DNA of 64,000 nucleotides. Origin: an uncultured Roseovarius sp. GTDB lineage: Bacteria > Pseudomonadota > Alphaproteobacteria > Rhodobacterales > Rhodobacteraceae. Position 1 is the stretch's first letter; the number at the start of each line of letters is the position of its first letter. The DNA lies in contig OX638333.1 of assembly GCA_951812895.1 (NCBI GenBank), forward strand, positions 4,134,001 through 4,198,000. Reading direction: 5' to 3'. This document shows, one piece after another, positions 54,234 through 61,677 of the stretch. The notes below the pieces were generated by a model. That model searched no databases. It was not told where the DNA came from and saw only the letters and a program-made list of their open reading frames with translations. The position numbers were made by a program, and so were the translations under genes.

Positions 54234-54626
54234 TTAGAACGGGATATCTTTGTCCTCAAACTTCCTCGCCCGTGCTCGCAGTTCCTTTTCGGTAACGGGT
54301 CGTGCCGGGTACTTCTTCTCCAGTTCTTGCTGAGCCTCCCCAGGCATATCCGGCTCAAGATATTTTTTCACCAGTTCTTTTGGAACGTGATCGTCGAGGC
54401 CAAACGCGAAAGCAAACATGACAACCTTGCGGTCTTTGGCAAACTTCCGTTTGTTGTCAGGAGGACGCGCATGGCCCGCATCAGGGAACAAATCCTCAGA
54501 CAGGCCAAGCTTGTGATCTTTGATGATCCGCTCGAGTTTTTTGAGCAGGTCCTTACTGCGGCGCGCGTCTTCTTCTGCGTCACCAGTAGGTCCAAACTTG
54601 GGCCAAAGATTTTTGTCTTCTTCCAT
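54234..54626 (-). CDS. Hypothetical charged phage-type protein (130 aa)
   Basis: A 130-residue highly charged, lysine- and glutamate-rich protein (ARRSKDLLKKLERIIKDHKL, EKKYPARPVTEKELRARAR) with helical propensity and no membrane segment. It is the last gene of the leftward packaging operon, 39 bp after the terminase nuclease gene. The DIPF C-terminus resembles tails of single-stranded-DNA-binding proteins, but this may be chance. Function unknown. Confidence 0.6.
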   Translation of the reverse strand: MEEDKNLWPKFGPTGDAEEDARRSKDLLKKLERIIKDHKLGLSEDLFPDAGHARPPDNKRKFAKDRKVVMFAFAFGLDDHVPKELVKKYLEPDMPGEAQQELEKKYPARPVTEKELRARARKFEDKDIPF

Positions 54627-54665
54627 GCAGCCAGCATTGCACGCAATGGTGGTAGCGACAAGGTT

Positions 54666-55385
54666 TCACGCCCAACCCTGCAATCGGTACGAGCCGCCAG
54701 TGTACGTGTCGAGATGGGTTGCCGACAGGTACGCGAGGGCTGTTGCAATTGCGCGGTCGGCATGGTGGCCTTTGCCACCGCCTTGCAAGACGAGGTTGCC
54801 CGCCGACGTAGACGCCAGTTCGAAAGATGCGATCTCGTTGAGGAGGTCTTGTTTGCCGTCAAGGTCATGGGCGACGGTCAGGGCTCCGGTTTCGAGGCCG
54901 ACCGCCATGTTTTCCAGAAGCATTGTTTTGGCGATTGTCACGTCTTTGCCGTTGCGGGACATGTTCGCGCCAGCGGTCATGACGGCGGCGTGGTGTTCGA
55001 TGCCTGCATTGTCCAATGTCGATGAAAACGGTGCGCCAAGGCCGGACGCATCGATTGCAAGGGACCAGTGCGGAATCTGGTTCAGGCGCTTTGCCAAGAA
55101 GTCGGCGAGGTCAGTGTATGAATAAAGCTGGATCGTCTCTTGGAAGACGACGGTGCATTGACGCTGCCCCAATTCCTGTTCGAACCCGCGACCAGTGAAC
55201 TGCGGATAGCACGCGTCGCGGACCACCACGATTGCTGACGGATCCTGTCTTCCGAGGTCCATGCCCACATGATGTTTCAGCCAGCCGTGAACGACCGTGC
55301 CATAGGCTGCGGGATCGGCGTTTGATGGCAGCACAATGCGCCCGTCTTTGAGGTATTCATACTTGGGTGGGTTGTCGGAGGTCAT
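54666..55385 (-). CDS. Terminase large subunit, nuclease half
   Basis: A 239-residue protein matching the RNase H-like nuclease domain of large terminases: Asp in GMDLGRQDPSAIVVV, Asp in LAIDASGLGAPFS, and the late acidic residue in GKGHHADRAIATALAYL. It lacks any ATPase motif. Its ATG at 55385 overlaps the stop of the ATPase gene (ATGA), so the two parts of a normally single TerL chain are made as separate, coupled polypeptides. Frames upstream of 55385 are only overlap. Confidence 0.82.
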   Translation of the reverse strand: MTSDNPPKYEYLKDGRIVLPSNADPAAYGTVVHGWLKHHVGMDLGRQDPSAIVVVRDACYPQFTGRGFEQELGQRQCTVVFQETIQLYSYTDLADFLAKRLNQIPHWSLAIDASGLGAPFSSTLDNAGIEHHAAVMTAGANMSRNGKDVTIAKTMLLENMAVGLETGALTVAHDLDGKQDLLNEIASFELASTSAGNLVLQGGGKGHHADRAIATALAYLSATHLDTYTGGSYRLQGWA

Positions 55386-56158
55386 TTGATTTCCAATGCT
55401 TGGACGTTCTTGTTGGATGCGTTCTCCAGAGTCTCCCACGAGATCAGAGGCGTGCCAGAGCCAACAAATTCGCAAAGGTGCTCGCGCCGGAATGTGGTGT
55501 CGGACATCGTTGCCTTATCGAATGCGACCTGGGCCGCGCGTCGCGGGATGTCGATGGATCGCGCCGTAATGCGCTTCACCCGTTTGTTGCTTGTCCAAGT
55601 CTCGTAGAAAAACCCCTGCCGCAGGTTCGGCGTGGTCAGACAAAAGATGCGCCCAGTTTCACGCCTCATTGGGAAAAAGGCGGTCAGAGAGTCGTCATCG
55701 ATAAAGGCCGCCTCGTCTATGATGATCGTGTCTGCGGTCATGCCGCGCGCTTGATCGGTTGCCGGGACAACGATGATCCGTCCACCGTGGCTGGGGTGTG
55801 CCTCAAGCTCTGTTTGCGTCTGCCGCACGATGGGCGGGCAAAAGGGATCTGTGTTTTTGAATTCCAGAATGCGCCGGAACAACTCGGTCGATTGCCGAAG
55901 GCTGGGCGCGGTCAGGATCACCGTTTTGCCGACGGAGAAATCGTCATAACCAAGGCCACCCGCCGACGTAGATTTGCCCGACTGCCGCCCACATAGAGCG
56001 AGGACCATTCGGTCTTCCTCGTTTAAACGCGGATCGGTTTGCAGGAGCGTTTGCTGCCAAGGGTCAGGCTCACCAATGGCAAGCCGAAACCGCTGGATGG
56101 GATCGAGCGAGACGGTCAACCCTTGCAGAAACGAATGTAGGGCGGCGTCTTGGATCAT
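55382..56158 (-). CDS. Terminase large subunit, ATPase half
   Basis: A 258-residue packaging ATPase. Walker A is GRQSGKST (57-64), and Walker B is TIIIDEAAF with catalytic Glu149. The coupling motif C follows in FCLTTPN. The protein ends just after the ATPase domain; the nuclease domain is encoded by the next gene. It overlaps its upstream neighbour by ATGA at 56155. In most tailed phages both domains are on one chain of 450-600 residues, so this split is unusual. Confidence 0.85.
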   Translation of the reverse strand: MIQDAALHSFLQGLTVSLDPIQRFRLAIGEPDPWQQTLLQTDPRLNEEDRMVLALCGRQSGKSTSAGGLGYDDFSVGKTVILTAPSLRQSTELFRRILEFKNTDPFCPPIVRQTQTELEAHPSHGGRIIVVPATDQARGMTADTIIIDEAAFIDDDSLTAFFPMRRETGRIFCLTTPNLRQGFFYETWTSNKRVKRITARSIDIPRRAAQVAFDKATMSDTTFRREHLCEFVGSGTPLISWETLENASNKNVQALEIK

Positions 56159-56349
56159 GAACGGTTAGGCTGGCCGGGCCAGCGTGTTGCGGGTTTCAGC
56201 ATGTTGCGCGCGGCCAATTCGGAGAGGAGTTGGACGATAACGGGTGACGCGTTTTTCATCGCATCACGCACGGCACTTGGGCTTTCAAGGTCGGTGTTCT
56301 CAAGCCGATTGACGATCTCGACGGATAGTTTTGCGCTACGCGTCGGCAT
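56155..56349 (-). CDS. Small protein in the packaging operon (64 aa)
   Basis: A 64-residue helical protein (SAKLSVEIVNRLENTDLESPSA, shown in part) wedged between the small-terminase-like gene (TAATG, 1-bp overlap) and the TerL ATPase gene (ATGA overlap). Its place and overlaps show it is a real gene of the packaging operon. Function unknown; a TerL or TerS accessory is possible. Confidence 0.65.
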   Translation of the reverse strand: MPTRSAKLSVEIVNRLENTDLESPSAVRDAMKNASPVIVQLLSELAARNMLKPATRWPGQPNRS

Positions 56350-56936
56350 TACGCGGGCCTCCGGTCATCGACAAGGACGGGTTCTTTGATGACCCCCATA
56401 GCGTCCATCTCGTTCAGGAAGTCGTGCTTAGCGGCCGGGTGGTTGTTGAGCACTTTCAGGATGATCTGACGAAGCTGGATAAATTGCGGGCTCTCGTTCA
56501 GGTTCAGATGGATATCCATCTTCTTGTTCAGCTTGCCGTGGAGATCAGCCAGTGACATGAGGCTCTGGCGCAACTCTTTCAGCGCGCCCAACTGCATCGT
56601 GCGGTCCTCGTCGCCTTTCGCCCCTTCGAGCAGGCTTTTGAGTTCGCGTAGAACCCATTTCAAATCCTTGTCGGTGTCCTCGCCAAACTCGTTGACAATG
56701 GCCGCGTGCTGCATCGCTGTTTTGACTTTGGCATCGTGCATTGCTGTCGCGAGGATCGCCAGTTTGTCCTCTTCGGGCAGTTGCGAAATGTACCGCGCAA
56801 CCGATGTGTCAGACATCCCAAGGTCTTTGCCCGCCTGGAACATCGACATGCGCCCGAGAACGATCTCGCGCGTGTAATGCTCCCGTTTCGCGTCCGGGAG
56901 CATCATCATTTTATGGGGGCGTTTTCCCTGAGTCAT
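56349..56936 (-). CDS. Small-terminase-like protein (helix-turn-helix)
   Basis: A 195-residue protein. Residues 12-55 look like a helix-turn-helix (REIVLGRMSMFQAGKDLGMSDTSVARYI-type segment), then a long helical region (about 60-150, LKWVLRELKSLLEGA), then an acidic C-terminus. This order (DNA-binding N-terminus, oligomerising core) and its place two genes before the TerL ATPase fit TerS, which recognises the packaging site. No profile was run, so the assignment is by architecture and context. It overlaps the upstream gene by ATGA. Confidence 0.65.
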   Translation of the reverse strand: MTQGKRPHKMMMLPDAKREHYTREIVLGRMSMFQAGKDLGMSDTSVARYISQLPEEDKLAILATAMHDAKVKTAMQHAAIVNEFGEDTDKDLKWVLRELKSLLEGAKGDEDRTMQLGALKELRQSLMSLADLHGKLNKKMDIHLNLNESPQFIQLRQIILKVLNNHPAAKHDFLNEMDAMGVIKEPVLVDDRRPA

Positions 56937-57343
56937 TCGTCGGCAACAATCTCAAGCGGCACGCCTTCTTTCTCGGCCAGCGCTTTCGCATCGCGATAGG
57001 CTGAAACGCTGCGCGCGTCCGAGCGCGTGATCTTGATGGCATCACCGGCCTTGCGGCCTTGGTACATGTTGTTTCCGTCAAGGCGCGCTACGCGCTGTCT
57101 ATCGGCGGCGTCGATCAGGGCTTTGGTCTGGGTGGCGAGGGCTGCTGATGCCTTGCCAGCCTCCTCAATCTCTGCTTCCTTTTTCATGTTCGCGAGCTTG
57201 TCCAATAGCTCATCGTTCTTGTCTTTGAGGCCCTTCACTTGGGTCTCAACCTGTTCGGTAAGTTGGGGAATGATCGCTTCTGCGATCTTGGGCGCAAGGG
57301 CTGCAATCAGGGCGGCTGCTTGCTTGTCGTTGTCGTCGGCCAT
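56933..57343 (-). CDS. Scaffold-like coiled-coil protein (136 aa)
   Basis: A 136-residue protein with a helical N-terminal half, likely coiled coil (EQVETQVKGLKDKNDELLDK, residues 30-50), and a basic C-terminal region (RVARLDGNNMYQGRKAGDAI). The composition resembles phage scaffold or capsid-assembly proteins, yet no capsid gene is present. A 20-bp hairpin (57353-57398) overlaps its ribosome-binding site AAGGA, so its translation may be controlled separately. Confidence 0.55.
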   Translation of the reverse strand: MADDNDKQAAALIAALAPKIAEAIIPQLTEQVETQVKGLKDKNDELLDKLANMKKEAEIEEAGKASAALATQTKALIDAADRQRVARLDGNNMYQGRKAGDAIKITRSDARSVSAYRDAKALAEKEGVPLEIVADE

Positions 57344-57352
57344 TTCTGGTTT

Positions 57353-57398
57353 CCTTGTGATTGGGACGGATTATGCCCAATCCGCCCCAATCACAAGG
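57353..57398 (-). promoter_or_regulatory. 20-bp hairpin overlapping the ribosome-binding site of the scaffold-like gene
   Basis: Arms at 57353-57372 and 57379-57398 are complementary at 19 of 20 positions; as reverse-strand RNA the odd pair is G-U, so the stem is fully paired with a 6-nt loop. Its 3' arm ends in ACAAGG, which is part of the Shine-Dalgarno AAGGA 7 nt before the ATG at 57343. There is no T-run, so it is not an intrinsic terminator. It lies in the only real gap (98 bp) of the packaging operon. Confidence 0.7.
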
Positions 57399-57441
57399 AG
57401 CAGAGGGGCCTAACCCGATTGCTGTGAAATGATTTTCGGTG

Positions 57442-58092
57442 CTATCCGGCGGTTGCCGCAACCGCAGTTTCAGGTACAGAAACAAGGAGATAGGTGTTGT
57501 CTGTGTTCGTGATTTCGCCCTTCGCAATTGCGTTGCGCAAGACGTCGCGGATGGTCGTGTCTGACACGTCGCCGTTGGTCTCCATGATCAAGTCTTTGAA
57601 GGTGCGCGGCTTGGTCAGGAGCGGCATGATATGGCGACGCACATCGGCGTAGCGGGAAATTGCGTGCCGTGGCCGTGGCATAGGTTTTGGTTTTGGCTTT
57701 TGCGTTGATTTCCGGCGATTTGACCGCGATTGCTCTTTCTCCCAAAGCTCGCGCGCCTGCGCGACTTGGGACAATTCGCGCCGCCCGTCATATGTGGCAA
57801 GCGCGGTGCTGTCGCCTTCCAGAACCTGAATGACCCGAGCGCGCACGTTGTCACCATCGAAGCCGATAGCGTCGCAAAGATCATTGCGCCGCTTTGCCCA
57901 CGCGCCCGACTTTTTGGTCAAAAACGATAGCGCATCACTCTTTGCCTGCTGCGCCTCCTCTTTGGTCGACGTCAATCCTACAGGACCAAACAGATCGAGA
58001 ATTGCGCGGGACAAAACCGAGAAGATCAGCAACTCCTCGGGCATGGTCCGAGAATGATGTATGCCGTGATCGGGATCGACTGGGGGCATCAC
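57442..58092 (-). CDS. Hypothetical protein after portal gene (216 aa)
   Basis: A 216-residue protein with a helical N-terminal half and a Lys/Pro/Arg-rich middle (about residues 125-145, SNRRKSTQKPKPKPMPRPRH), then a C-terminal winged-helix-like part (KDLIMETNGDVSDTTIRDVL). The C-terminus could bind DNA. It overlaps the portal gene by ATGA. Unknown family; a head-completion or DNA-binding role is only a guess. Confidence 0.6.
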   Translation of the reverse strand: MMPPVDPDHGIHHSRTMPEELLIFSVLSRAILDLFGPVGLTSTKEEAQQAKSDALSFLTKKSGAWAKRRNDLCDAIGFDGDNVRARVIQVLEGDSTALATYDGRRELSQVAQARELWEKEQSRSNRRKSTQKPKPKPMPRPRHAISRYADVRRHIMPLLTKPRTFKDLIMETNGDVSDTTIRDVLRNAIAKGEITNTDNTYLLVSVPETAVAATAG

Positions 58093-59222
58093 ACGTTTCC
58101 GGCTTGTGGCAACGTGGAGAACGGCAGCACGTTTTCATCTTCTTCGATCAGATCGCGTTCGTCATCCAAGGCGCGATTGACGTCCATCAATTCGCCCTTC
58201 TTCAAGTTCATCAGGAGCGTGTCATGCGAGATTGCACCAGCCTGCCACGCCTTGATCAGAGCGGTCAGAACAGCCGGGTCCATCTGGGCGGTGATAAAGT
58301 CGCGATGCAGTTTCAGGGAGACTTGATCTTGGGTGCCTGTTTGCGTCCATTCGGCGGCAAGGCGCAGCAGTTTGAGGATTGCCGCCTCAACCATATTCAC
58401 CGACGAATGCAGGAGGGACAATTCGCTGCGCGTTCGCAATTTCGCGGTGTCGGTGGTCTCGTTGCGCCCCTTGCCATCGTAGACCATGCGCGCGCCCAAT
58501 GTTGCCATCTGAGCGGTCAGGTCGTCCAAGGCAGTCTTTTGGGCGGCGATACCTGCGCCGGTAAACTCCAACATGCCTGCGGTCGCGCCTTGCGGCAAAA
58601 CCCAAAACGCGCCCGAACCGATTTGCCTGGGCATATTCTTTTCGTTGAGCGAACCAGCCACCCAAGGTGTGGGTTGCGAGGTCAAATAAAGGCTCCAATA
58701 ATAGTCAGCGCTGACGCGCCAATGGGCCAGATTGACGTTGACCAAATCAAGGAACGGCGGCTTCTCAACATCGGCTTTCAGGTTGTAAGGGCTGACAACG
58801 ACCGCCGGAATGTCAAACAGCGGCGCACCGTCTATGGTCGGCACGATGTCTTCGCCGACTTGAACTTCCGCAGTGGTCGCAATCTCGGGGCCGTTGCGTT
58901 TGCGCGAAACATGGTAGCGGCGGACGGTATAGGCCGGTTCGAGGGTCAGCAGGAGGTGTTGCTCAACGCCATCGTCCAGATCGTCATTGTCCTCGTGCAG
59001 ACGCAGGCGCGTCAATTTTTGACGGCCACCAACCAGTTCCTCTTTCCAGTCCAGAATTGATTCCGCGTTGAACGTCGAAATGAACGGGGCCGAACCCGGA
59101 GCCGCGCCTTCGGTGGGATAGTCGAGAACCATCGCGTAACGGCCAATAGACAGGACTTCGCGCAGCGTGTCTTCCAAAAGAACGTCGAGGCTGTGCCCTT
59201 CGAAAGTCGCAGCATCGCGCAT
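58089..59222 (-). CDS. Portal protein (DUF4055-like), main part after an in-frame UAG
   Basis: A 377-residue reading frame matching the body of DUF4055-type phage portal proteins (EVLSIGRYAMVLDYP, LDLVNVNLAHWRVSADYYWS, FTGAGIAAQKTALDDL). Its apparent ATG (59220-59222) is only the first Met after a UAG at 59241-59243; the same frame continues upstream into the N-terminal part (59241-59483), with PDRIAS between the stop and this Met. A single base restores a 464-codon portal gene. Reinitiation is possible, but the protein would lack its N-terminal arm. Confidence 0.8.
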   Translation of the reverse strand: MRDAATFEGHSLDVLLEDTLREVLSIGRYAMVLDYPTEGAAPGSAPFISTFNAESILDWKEELVGGRQKLTRLRLHEDNDDLDDGVEQHLLLTLEPAYTVRRYHVSRKRNGPEIATTAEVQVGEDIVPTIDGAPLFDIPAVVVSPYNLKADVEKPPFLDLVNVNLAHWRVSADYYWSLYLTSQPTPWVAGSLNEKNMPRQIGSGAFWVLPQGATAGMLEFTGAGIAAQKTALDDLTAQMATLGARMVYDGKGRNETTDTAKLRTRSELSLLHSSVNMVEAAILKLLRLAAEWTQTGTQDQVSLKLHRDFITAQMDPAVLTALIKAWQAGAISHDTLLMNLKKGELMDVNRALDDERDLIEEDENVLPFSTLPQAGNV

Positions 59223-59240
59223 CGAGGCGATCCGATCAGG

Positions 59241-59483
59241 CTATTCCAGAATTGGGGCGTTGCGCGTCACAGAGCCCACCATTCCCCGGAGCGTGCGCTC
59301 CGCAACGGCGTAAAACGACGATCCTTGGACGTATCGGTTGTATTGGGTTGAGGTCATGCCCTCGGGCTGTGGCAGGTATTGGGAGCCTGCATTTTTGAGC
59401 CGGTCTTCGCCCGCAATCACATCGCGGATTTTGTCATAAGCCTGCCGTTGTTCCTGATAGGTACGATGGTTGATCTTTGTCAT
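59241..59483 (-). CDS. Portal protein N-terminal part, truncated by UAG
   Basis: An 80-residue frame (MTKINHRTYQEQRQAYDKIR to VTRNAPILE) matching the start of DUF4055-type portal proteins. It ends at TAG and continues in the same frame as the 377-residue portal body. Its ATG overlaps the stop of the preceding gene (ATGA at 59480-59483), so the operon structure is intact up to the nonsense codon. Read together, 58089-59483 is one interrupted gene. Confidence 0.8.
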   Translation of the reverse strand: MTKINHRTYQEQRQAYDKIRDVIAGEDRLKNAGSQYLPQPEGMTSTQYNRYVQGSSFYAVAERTLRGMVGSVTRNAPILE

Positions 59484-59755
59484 TCGATGCCCCTCACGAT
59501 GAATTGCCAAGGAATGTCAAAATGCGATGTGTTGGCGACATTGCGGACGCGGACGCCGGTTTCAGTTCGATCCGCAAGGACGCCCATGAGTTCCACGCGT
59601 GGGTGCAGGTCGTCTGCTTTGGCCGCTGCAACGATCAGGTTGCGCAGGTCTTCTTCGGCGATGGGTAAATCCAGATGGTACGCCGTGTGAATGTCTTCGG
59701 CGAAGAGGCGCGAGCCTTGGGGTGTCGACTTAATGGCGACGGTTTTGATGGGCAT
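59480..59755 (-). CDS. Small protein before the portal gene (91 aa)
   Basis: A 91-residue protein (MPIKTVAIKSTPQGSRLF to IPWQFIVRGIE) with alternating strands and one helix. The ATG at 59755 is preferred; ORF-extending codons upstream are not protein-like. It is the first gene of the leftward packaging operon and overlaps the portal gene by ATGA. No family recognised. Confidence 0.6.
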   Translation of the reverse strand: MPIKTVAIKSTPQGSRLFAEDIHTAYHLDLPIAEEDLRNLIVAAAKADDLHPRVELMGVLADRTETGVRVRNVANTSHFDIPWQFIVRGIE

Positions 59756-60584
59756 TCGATTGCTTTCTCTGTTTGGTATCGGCGTGCAGAACATTTATAG
59801 AACAGCGCGTGCGAGTGGCGTTACCGAGATAACAAGGTAGCGGTCGGGGAAAGCAGGTGGCGAAGGCCGGTGTTGATTGCCTTGCGGAGCGCGTCAGAGA
59901 AGGCGGTTGTGGGGCAGCGGGCATGATGGTGGGGCGCATGGGCAGGAACGCGTTGCTTGCGCGGTTTCGCTGCGGCTTTGATGCGGTTGCGGGGTACAGG
60001 GCATTTGTGCCGTGCGGTCGTGGCGGGGAAATCGTGGAATTGTAATCTTCTAAATGTCTGTGGGGGCGAGGGTTGCTGTCTCAGAAAGGGGGTGGTCGGG
60101 CGAAATACCTTGCAAACCTGTGATGCGCCATGCGTTACAAGGATCACGGTCGGCATTGTGCTTTAAGATCAATGATTTGACCGCGTAGACACACGTACTA
60201 CTGATCAGTTGGCCTTGGTAATAACCTTCAGAGGTCGTTCTTCTGCGGGGCGTCAGGGTGACATAGTTGGGGATTGCCAAGTCATTACGTGTGCGCAAGC
60301 GCGCGAACGAACGACCTAAATTTTGGGTGATCATACAGTTGACCGACGTACTTGGAATTACATGCAGGGAAATAGTTTAATGGTAACACATTGATTTTCC
60401 ACAAACTGCCATTCGCACTGCAAATATCAAAACCTTGTATGCAGGAAAAAAGTTTGAGGTTAAATACCTGAAAACAAAGATACTTCCTTATCATGTTGAC
60501 ACGACCTACACCATGCACGGGGGTCACCCACAGTGCACGACAGCCATTTCCTTACGCGTATGGACGACGCAGCACGCGAAGGCC
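59756..60584. other. Non-coding region of the element (829 bp)
   Basis: No supported gene. The left part (59800-60050) is GC-rich; the right part (60340-60530) is AT-richer and contains a near-direct repeat (catgcagggaaatagttt at 60361 and tatgcaggaaaaaagttt at 60439) and an inverted repeat (aggtcgttc at 60232 and gaacgacct at 60309). A TTACAAGGATCAC motif at 60135-60147 matches motifs at both ends of the element. It should contain the promoter of the packaging operon and perhaps an origin or packaging site. Confidence 0.45.
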
Positions 60585-61049
60585 TCAAACTGCTATCTTC
60601 ACGACCCAACGTGTTGCTCCCGGCATAACGCATCGCAGCACGCCATCTCTGGCCGTGAACTTAGCGGCTTTGGCGCAAGCCGCCCGTAGGTTGTCGAAGT
60701 CAGGCACAACCCGATCCCTCTCGACAACGCGATAGTCAAACGACTTGCCCTTCTTGTAATAGTGCAGCCGACCCGTCGCCTCTATCTTGTCCGCCAGATG
60801 CGAGAACCGATCCTCCCAAATGATCTGCTCGGTCGTTTTGTCGGGCACACGAGGCAAAGCGCAATATTCACACTTATCGGTCAGAGTGATCCGCCGTGCG
60901 ATATGTCCATATGGGCAAAGGCGACCTGTAAAATAGTAGGTTTTCCCGAGCCCTTGCGCCTCTTTTCTGGACATAGGCAATCCGGCCCAATCTGGATGTC
61001 CAGCCCGGACAGCAGCATCGCTCACGGCCTTTTCTCGATCAGTCAGCAT
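60585..61049 (-). CDS. Zinc-finger phage-type protein (154 aa)
   Basis: A 154-residue protein with a zinc-ribbon-like CPYGHIARRITLTDKCEYC segment (about residues 46-64) preceded by LGKTYYFTGRL, a pairing seen in phage HNH-nuclease or recombination-related proteins. The expected HNH histidine/asparagine core is not obvious, so nuclease activity is doubtful. It overlaps the upstream 89-aa gene by 11 bp and belongs to the int/alpA leftward unit. Confidence 0.65.
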   Translation of the reverse strand: MLTDREKAVSDAAVRAGHPDWAGLPMSRKEAQGLGKTYYFTGRLCPYGHIARRITLTDKCEYCALPRVPDKTTEQIIWEDRFSHLADKIEATGRLHYYKKGKSFDYRVVERDRVVPDFDNLRAACAKAAKFTARDGVLRCVMPGATRWVVKIAV

Positions 61050-61308
61050 TGATGGCCTCCACGGTCACGGCCCAAGGTCGAATTTGCTTTGTCGCGATCA
61101 CTGTATTGCCCATGCGACGTGCGCCCATTTCCTCTAAGGCTTTCGCAACCTCACTCTGCCGCATTATCAAGCCATGCTCGGCCAGATAGCTTGCTACATC
61201 GCCAAATCGGAAGCGCACGATGAACTGTTCCCACAACGCTTTGCCTTCAAAAATATCGGCTGGTGTTTCCGCGCGTCGGTTTTTTAGAAAGTCTTTGATC
61301 TCCTTCAT
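61039..61308 (-). CDS. Hypothetical protein of the integrase module (89 aa)
   Basis: An 89-residue soluble protein (MKEIKDFLKNRRAETPADIF to VEAINAD) with a likely winged-helix pattern (SYLAEHGLIMRQSEVAKALEEM, in part), suggesting a small DNA-binding regulator. The ATG at 61308 overlaps the stop of the AlpA-like gene (ATGA). Not assigned to a family. Confidence 0.6.
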   Translation of the reverse strand: MKEIKDFLKNRRAETPADIFEGKALWEQFIVRFRFGDVASYLAEHGLIMRQSEVAKALEEMGARRMGNTVIATKQIRPWAVTVEAINAD

Positions 61309-61541
61309 CCCCGACACTCCTTCATCCAAGCAACAAGGTCGTCATACAGGTATCGAATTAGCCGAGAATTCGGCTGTGAGTATGACGGCCCAACACCATC
61401 CTTGCGCCAACGAAACAACGTTTCATCAGTCACTGCAAGAAATTGCGCGGCCTCGCGGCATGTCATGACTTGGGGTGGGTGCGACCGTATCAGGTCATTG
61501 TGCAAAGCTTCAAGCTGCTCTGAAAGCTCGTCGATAGTCAT
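61305..61541 (-). CDS. AlpA/excisionase-like DNA-binding protein
   Basis: A 78-residue protein with a MerR/AlpA-type helix-turn-helix (TCREAAQFLAVTDETLFRWR) followed by the typical RLIRYLYDDLVAWM wing. Such proteins act as excisionases or activators of integrase promoters in satellites and prophages. The ATG at 61541 has AGGA 8 nt upstream; 61556 and 61547 are weaker alternatives. It lies 136 bp after the integrase gene on the same strand. Confidence 0.8.
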   Translation of the reverse strand: MTIDELSEQLEALHNDLIRSHPPQVMTCREAAQFLAVTDETLFRWRKDGVGPSYSQPNSRLIRYLYDDLVAWMKECRG

Positions 61542-61677
61542 AGGCATTTTCCTCATGATGAGGCCTATGACCGACGCGTCTCCTGCTCCTGACGGTACAA
61601 ACCGTCGCTTACGCGTTCGGCCTTCCAGTCCCGGTCAGGTCACTACGCCCGGGCATGGAGGCATATGTCATCAATAT

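Noticed and set aside
54327-55125. Long forward-strand frames opposite the terminase nuclease gene
   Set aside because: They are antisense to clearly conserved packaging genes and show no motifs.
57894-59060. 388-codon forward frame opposite the portal gene
   Set aside because: Shadow of the conserved portal frame on the other strand; composition rich in Gln/Arg/His and no family motif.
54234-59755. Packaging genes as a gene transfer agent cluster
   Set aside because: The canonical Rhodobacterales GTA cluster includes capsid, protease and tail genes and is not flanked by att sites; this set has an integrase and tRNA-derived borders.
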